NCBI GenBank assembly: GCA_945883615.1
Contig: CAMCYB010000057.1
Location: 1 to 10,339 of the forward strand
Source of the DNA: Bordetella parapertussis
Lineage (GTDB): Bacteria; Pseudomonadota; Gammaproteobacteria; Burkholderiales; Burkholderiaceae_B
Reading direction: 5' to 3'
Length of the DNA: 10,339 bases
Shown here: positions 7,815-10,339 of the stretch, in pieces
Layout of the letters: every line of letters begins with the position of its first letter
Position numbering within the stretch: the stretch's first letter is position 1
Translations under genes and position numbers: made by a program
The notes under the pieces: generated by a model
Told to the model about the DNA's origin: nothing
The model's input: only the letters and a program-made list of their open reading frames with translations
Database searches by the model: none

Positions 7815-8729
7815 ATGAAAAAAACACTACCTATTGACTCAGCGCATCAGTACTTTTTGAGTCTTCAAGAAAAAATTGTCTCAACACTAGAAAAAGCTGA
7901 GGGCCAACCGTTTGGTGAAGATATTTGGGTGCGTGAAGAAGGTGGGGGGGGTATTTCGCGCTTTATTGAAGGCGGTGATCTTTTTGAGCGTGCGGGCGTT
8001 CTGTTTAGTCATGTGAAGGGATCTACCCTGCCCCCTTCAGCCACGGCACGTAAACCTGAAATGGCGGGGCGTCGCTGGGAAGCCATGGGCGTATCATTGG
8101 TTTTGCACCCGCGTAACCCATACATTCCAACCGTTCACATGAATGTACGGCTGTTCGTCGCTTTTGCACCAGACAATACGACCCAAGATGTATTTTGGTT
8201 TGGCTGCGGTTTAGATTTAACACCCTACTATGCCTTTGAAGAAGATGCGAAACATTTTCATCAGGTGTGCCATGATTCACTTGCACCTTTTGGTGAAGAC
8301 CATTATGGTCAGTATAAAAAATGGTGTGATGAATACTTCTATCTTAAACATCGTAAAGAAACCCGCGGTATTGGCGGTGTATTTTTTGATGATGTGAGCG
8401 AACCTGATTTTGCAACAGCTTTTAACATGACACAATCTGTTGGAAATTGTTTTCTTCAAGCCTACATGCCCATTGTCGAGCGACGTTATCTAACACCGTA
8501 CGATCAACGCGAGCGTGACTTTCAAGCCTATCGAAGGGGCCGTTACGTTGAGTTTAATTTAGTTTTTGATCGTGGCACACTTTTTGGTTTACAGTCTGGT
8601 GGCCGCACAGAATCAATACTTTTATCTATGCCGCCCTTAGCCACATGGCGCTACGATTGGCAGGCCTCTGATGGCACAGAAGAAGCCAAATTACAACAAT
8701 ACTTGCGAGCACGCGATTGGCTCAAATAA
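7815..8729 (+). CDS. hemF: Coproporphyrinogen III oxidase, oxygen-dependent
   Basis: Oxidatively decarboxylates coproporphyrinogen III to protoporphyrinogen IX using oxygen, a late step of haem synthesis, so the organism can live with oxygen. The protein has 304 residues (E. coli HemF 299). The family signature is complete at about 168–193: [13 protein letters not shown] then [12 protein letters not shown]. Other conserved parts are EEGGGGISR (41–49), [15 protein letters not shown] (89–103), [19 protein letters not shown] and [14 protein letters not shown]. The frame stays open upstream to 7713, inside purD, but homologues start near the ATG at 7815, which follows the purD stop by 19 nt. The ribosome binding site is weak. 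Eight consecutive G (7944–7951) encode the GGG part of the glycine motif. The end overlaps nadD by 13 nt. Confidence 0.97.
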   Translation: MKKTLPIDSAHQYFLSLQEKIVSTLEKAEGQPFGEDIWVREEGGGGISRFIEGGDLFERAGVLFSHVKGSTLPPSATARKPEMAGRRWEAMGVSLVLHPRNPYIPTVHMNVRLFVAFAPDNTTQDVFWFGCGLDLTPYYAFEEDAKHFHQVCHDSLAPFGEDHYGQYKKWCDEYFYLKHRKETRGIGGVFFDDVSEPDFATAFNMTQSVGNCFLQAYMPIVERRYLTPYDQRERDFQAYRRGRYVEFNLVFDRGTLFGLQSGGRTESILLSMPPLATWRYDWQASDGTEEAKLQQYLRARDWLK

Positions 8730-9370
8730 ATCAACACATACAACCTGCCAGCATTTCTCTTCATGCTGGGCAGCGCATTGGTCTGTTGGGCGGGTCATTT
8801 GACCCTATTCATGTTGCGCACATTCAACTGGCATGTGCAGCTAGAGATCTTTTAAATTTAGACTCTGTGACATTAATTCCCGCAAGTCAACCCTGGCAAC
8901 GTGATGACTTGAAAGTTAATGGGCAACAGCGGCTTGAAATGGTTAAGCTCGCGATTACTGATAAACCTAAATTATCTGTCAACTCCCTTGAAATTGACCG
9001 GGTTGGCCCCACTTATACAATTGACACAATCCTTTTACTCGACCCTAAGCCAAGTTACTTTTGGCTTTTAGGGGCTGATCAACTCAATAATTTTTGCACC
9101 TGGCACAAATGGGCCGATATTGCAGAACGCCTAACATTAGTGGTTGCGCAAAGGCCCCAATCGCCCTTGTGTATTCCCAGCCCATTGCAAGATCGAATCA
9201 ATCAAGGTCGTGCTGCATTAGAAGTACTTCCTTTTGAACCTTTAGCAGTTTCATCTCGCGACATTCGTCAACGTTTAGCTTCTGATCAATCAGTAGACTT
9301 GCTACTAGACAAACAAGTGATTCAGTATATTAAAGCGCACAATCTTTATCGTGCGAATTCGGAGAAATAA
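8717..9370 (+). CDS. nadD: Nicotinate-nucleotide adenylyltransferase (TTG start)
   Basis: Adenylates nicotinate mononucleotide to deamido-NAD, the penultimate step of NAD synthesis. The nucleotidyltransferase signature [11 protein letters not shown] is at 25–35, [16 protein letters not shown] at 117–132 and the ATP-binding SSRDIR at 179–184; the 217 residues are a normal length. No in-frame ATG or GTG precedes the GGSFDP motif. The best start is TTG at 8717, inside the hemF end, with a weak GAG at 8707–8709. The first 20 or so residues are poorly constrained and look less conserved than the rest. Overlap with hemF (13 nt) and with rsfS (1 nt) implies coupled translation. The function is secure; the exact start is not. 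Confidence 0.94.
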   Translation: MAQINQHIQPASISLHAGQRIGLLGGSFDPIHVAHIQLACAARDLLNLDSVTLIPASQPWQRDDLKVNGQQRLEMVKLAITDKPKLSVNSLEIDRVGPTYTIDTILLLDPKPSYFWLLGADQLNNFCTWHKWADIAERLTLVVAQRPQSPLCIPSPLQDRINQGRAALEVLPFEPLAVSSRDIRQRLASDQSVDLLLDKQVIQYIKAHNLYRANSEK

Positions 9371-9771
9371 TGGATATTACTAAGCAACAAAGGGCTATCG
9401 TAGACGCACTCGAAGACGTCAAAGCTCAAGATATTAAAGTGTTTAATACCACTCACCTTACCGGTTTATTTGATCGTGTCATTATTGCTTCAGGTACTTC
9501 AAATCGTCAAACACGCGGCTTAGCCTCGAGCGTTGAAGATAAAGCCCGTGAAATAGGTTTGCAAGTGATAGCGACTGAAGGTGAAGAAACCGGTGAGTGG
9601 GTATTGGTTGATATTGGCGATATTGTCGTGCACATTATGCAACCTGCAATTCGTACTTATTACAACCTTGAAGAAATTTGGGGTGATAAACCTGTGCATA
9701 TGAAACTCGCTGCAGAGTCTAAACGTGTTCCGCTACCGCAAATGCAGCACCCATCTTTTGAAGATGAATGA
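9370..9771 (+). CDS. rsfS: Ribosomal silencing factor RsfS
   Basis: RsfS (Iojap/YbeB/DUF143 family) binds ribosomal protein uL14 on the large subunit and blocks subunit joining when nutrients are short. The 133-residue protein has the family core: KAQDIKVFN (18–26), SGTSNRQTRGLASSV (41–55), GEWVLVDIGDIVVHIM (75–90), then RTYYNLEEIWGD (95–106). The tail after about residue 110 is longer than in E. coli (105 residues in total). The ATG at 9370 shares one base with the nadD stop (TAATG) and has GGAG at 9361–9364, five bases away. It overlaps rlmH by the ATGA at 9768–9771. The nadD–rsfS–rlmH order is widespread in bacteria. Confidence 0.96.
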   Translation: MDITKQQRAIVDALEDVKAQDIKVFNTTHLTGLFDRVIIASGTSNRQTRGLASSVEDKAREIGLQVIATEGEETGEWVLVDIGDIVVHIMQPAIRTYYNLEEIWGDKPVHMKLAAESKRVPLPQMQHPSFEDE

Positions 9772-10229
9772 AAATAGTCATTGCTTCAGTTGCTCAAAAA
9801 GTACCTTACTGGGTCGTTGATGGGTGGGAAGAATACATTAAACGTCTTCCCAGCGACTGGTCAATTGAGTTAAAAGATATAAAACCTGAGCCGCGTACAC
9901 TAGGTAAAACACCCGCTCAAATGATGCTTGCAGAAGCACAGCGCATTGAGCAAGCACTAAGCCAAATCAGTGGTGTCAGAATAGCTCTCGATGAGCACGG
10001 GCAGAACTTAACCACCACTCAATTTAGTCAAATTTTGTCTGTTGAATCAATAGAATCTAAAACGATTGTATTAATTATCGGTGGGCCTGACGGGCTAGAC
10101 CCAACATTCAAAGCTAAATGTCAACGCTTGATACGCATTTCAAGCATGACACTACCGCATGCATTAGTACGCGTATTACTTGCAGAGCAACGTAAGCGTC
10201 CAGCGAACACATATTGCCAGAACGCATGA
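9768..10229 (+). CDS. rlmH: 23S rRNA pseudouridine-1915 N3-methyltransferase RlmH, 3' end replaced by IS66 sequence
   Basis: RlmH is a small SPOUT methyltransferase that methylates pseudouridine 1915 in helix 69 of 23S rRNA on assembled 70S ribosomes. Residues 1–141 are normal, including IIGGPDGL (103–110) and TLPHALVRVLLAEQ (128–141), parts of the SAM-binding knot. Homologues then continue with an LYRA-type helix and end in a PYHRE-like tail, about 155 residues in all. Here the IS66 tip begins at 10192, after the first base of codon 142. The frame then reads RKRPANTYCQNA from the IS and stops at 10227–10229. About 15 conserved C-terminal residues are lost, including the Tyr-His-Arg tail that contributes to the active site. 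The open frame is intact in length (153) but chimeric; the protein is probably inactive and the gene is best treated as a likely pseudogene. Confidence 0.9.
   Translation: MKIVIASVAQKVPYWVVDGWEEYIKRLPSDWSIELKDIKPEPRTLGKTPAQMMLAEAQRIEQALSQISGVRIALDEHGQNLTTTQFSQILSVESIESKTIVLIIGGPDGLDPTFKAKCQRLIRISSMTLPHALVRVLLAEQRKRPANTYCQNA
10192..10213. repeat. IS66 terminal inverted repeat (one end)
   Basis: The tip reads GTAAGCGTCCAGCGAACACA inwards. GTAAGCG is the conserved outer part of IS66-family ends; the inner limit of the repeat cannot be set without the partner end. Confidence 0.6.
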
Positions 10230-10241
10230 TTTTGATTTCGG

Positions 10242-10339
10242 TTAAGCAGCAACAACTTCAGGTTGCCAGCGATGTGGCAATAGTTCTTCGATCTGACTGG
10301 CTTTCTGCGTGGGCAGTCGAGTCAGTACATCTTTGATGT
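10242..10339 (-). CDS. IS66-family transposase (TnpC-type), C-terminal fragment
   Basis: Reading leftwards from the window edge gives 31 codons ending at TAA (10244–10242). They include VLTRLPTQKASQIEELLPHR followed by WQPEVVAA. The pattern of DVLTRLP, then D/Q-rich linker, then LLPHRW is the standard C-terminal tail of IS66-type DDE transposases. The catalytic core lies outside the window. The gene is antisense to rlmH, so its transcription would run into the truncated rlmH from the opposite side. Confidence 0.88.
   Translation of the reverse strand, partial: IKDVLTRLPTQKASQIEELLPHRWQPEVVAA

Larger units (their letters stand above)
10192..10339 (-). mobile_element. IS66-family insertion sequence, transposase-end terminus, partial
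   Basis: The element starts with GTAAGCGTC at 10192, the characteristic tip of IS66-family inverted repeats (GTAAGCG), and continues beyond the right edge. Inside it, after about 50 bases, is the stop of a minus-strand transposase, the arrangement expected at an IS66 right end. IS66 elements duplicate eight bases; the candidate copy is AGAGCAAC at 10184–10191, inside rlmH. The other end is not in the window, so the duplication is unproven. Confidence 0.88.

Noticed and set aside
10184..10200. Site-specific integration in the 3' end of rlmH, as with staphylococcal SCC elements
   Set aside because: The joined DNA has an IS66 tip and transposase tail, the rlmH end is destroyed rather than restored, and no recombinase gene is visible.
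1..10339. Composite transposon carrying the housekeeping genes
   Set aside because: The flanking IS ends belong to different families and so could not mobilise the block together; the cargo is core genes in their usual order.
1..10339. A new defence, toxin–antitoxin or biosynthetic system
   Set aside because: Every substantial frame is explained by a known housekeeping, transport or transposase family, and no unexplained gap exceeds about 185 bases.

Overview
The window carries conserved housekeeping genes with the gene content and order of a betaproteobacterium, most likely order Burkholderiales. The supporting signs are a pepN–fbp pair and a yebC–purD–hemF–nadD–rsfS–rlmH run, an order I recall from that group. 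Base composition is moderate (three hand-counted lines gave about 43–52% GC), lower than most free-living members. I cannot assign a genus. The block lies between the ends of two unrelated insertion sequences, which suggests a genome where IS elements have been active.

Layout. Positions 1–144 are the outer end of an IS5-family element, with the first 19 codons of its transposase on the minus strand and a candidate CTAG target duplication at 145–148. Next come a T-rich spacer and a strong terminator (216–248) that probably belonged to a gene now lying beyond the IS. pepN (aminopeptidase N) and fbp (fructose-1,6-bisphosphatase) follow on the plus strand, then a small SemiSWEET-type sugar carrier. 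A 14-bp tandem repeat array fills the space between the SemiSWEET gene and the convergent gene for a quinone oxidoreductase (minus strand). From 5771 a tight plus-strand operon runs through yebC, purD, hemF, nadD, rsfS and rlmH, with gaps of 3 and 19 nt and then overlaps of 13, 1 and 4 nt. At 10192 an IS66-family end begins inside rlmH. It replaces the conserved C-terminus of the methyltransferase with 11 wholly IS-encoded residues and one junction residue. The last 98 bases encode the C-terminus of the IS66 transposase on the minus strand.

How the genes fit together. The operon mixes translation and ribosome functions (YebC, RsfS, RlmH) with cofactor and nucleotide synthesis (PurD for purines, HemF for haem, NadD for NAD). 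pepN–fbp combines peptide turnover with gluconeogenesis, and the SemiSWEET may move sugars. I see no defence system, CRISPR array, phage module or other new multigene system. The most notable observations are the IS66 disruption of rlmH, the IS5 end with its outward-facing hairpin and the stranded terminator beyond it, the one-arm-against-many repeat array, and a SemiSWEET lacking the proline of its PQ motif.
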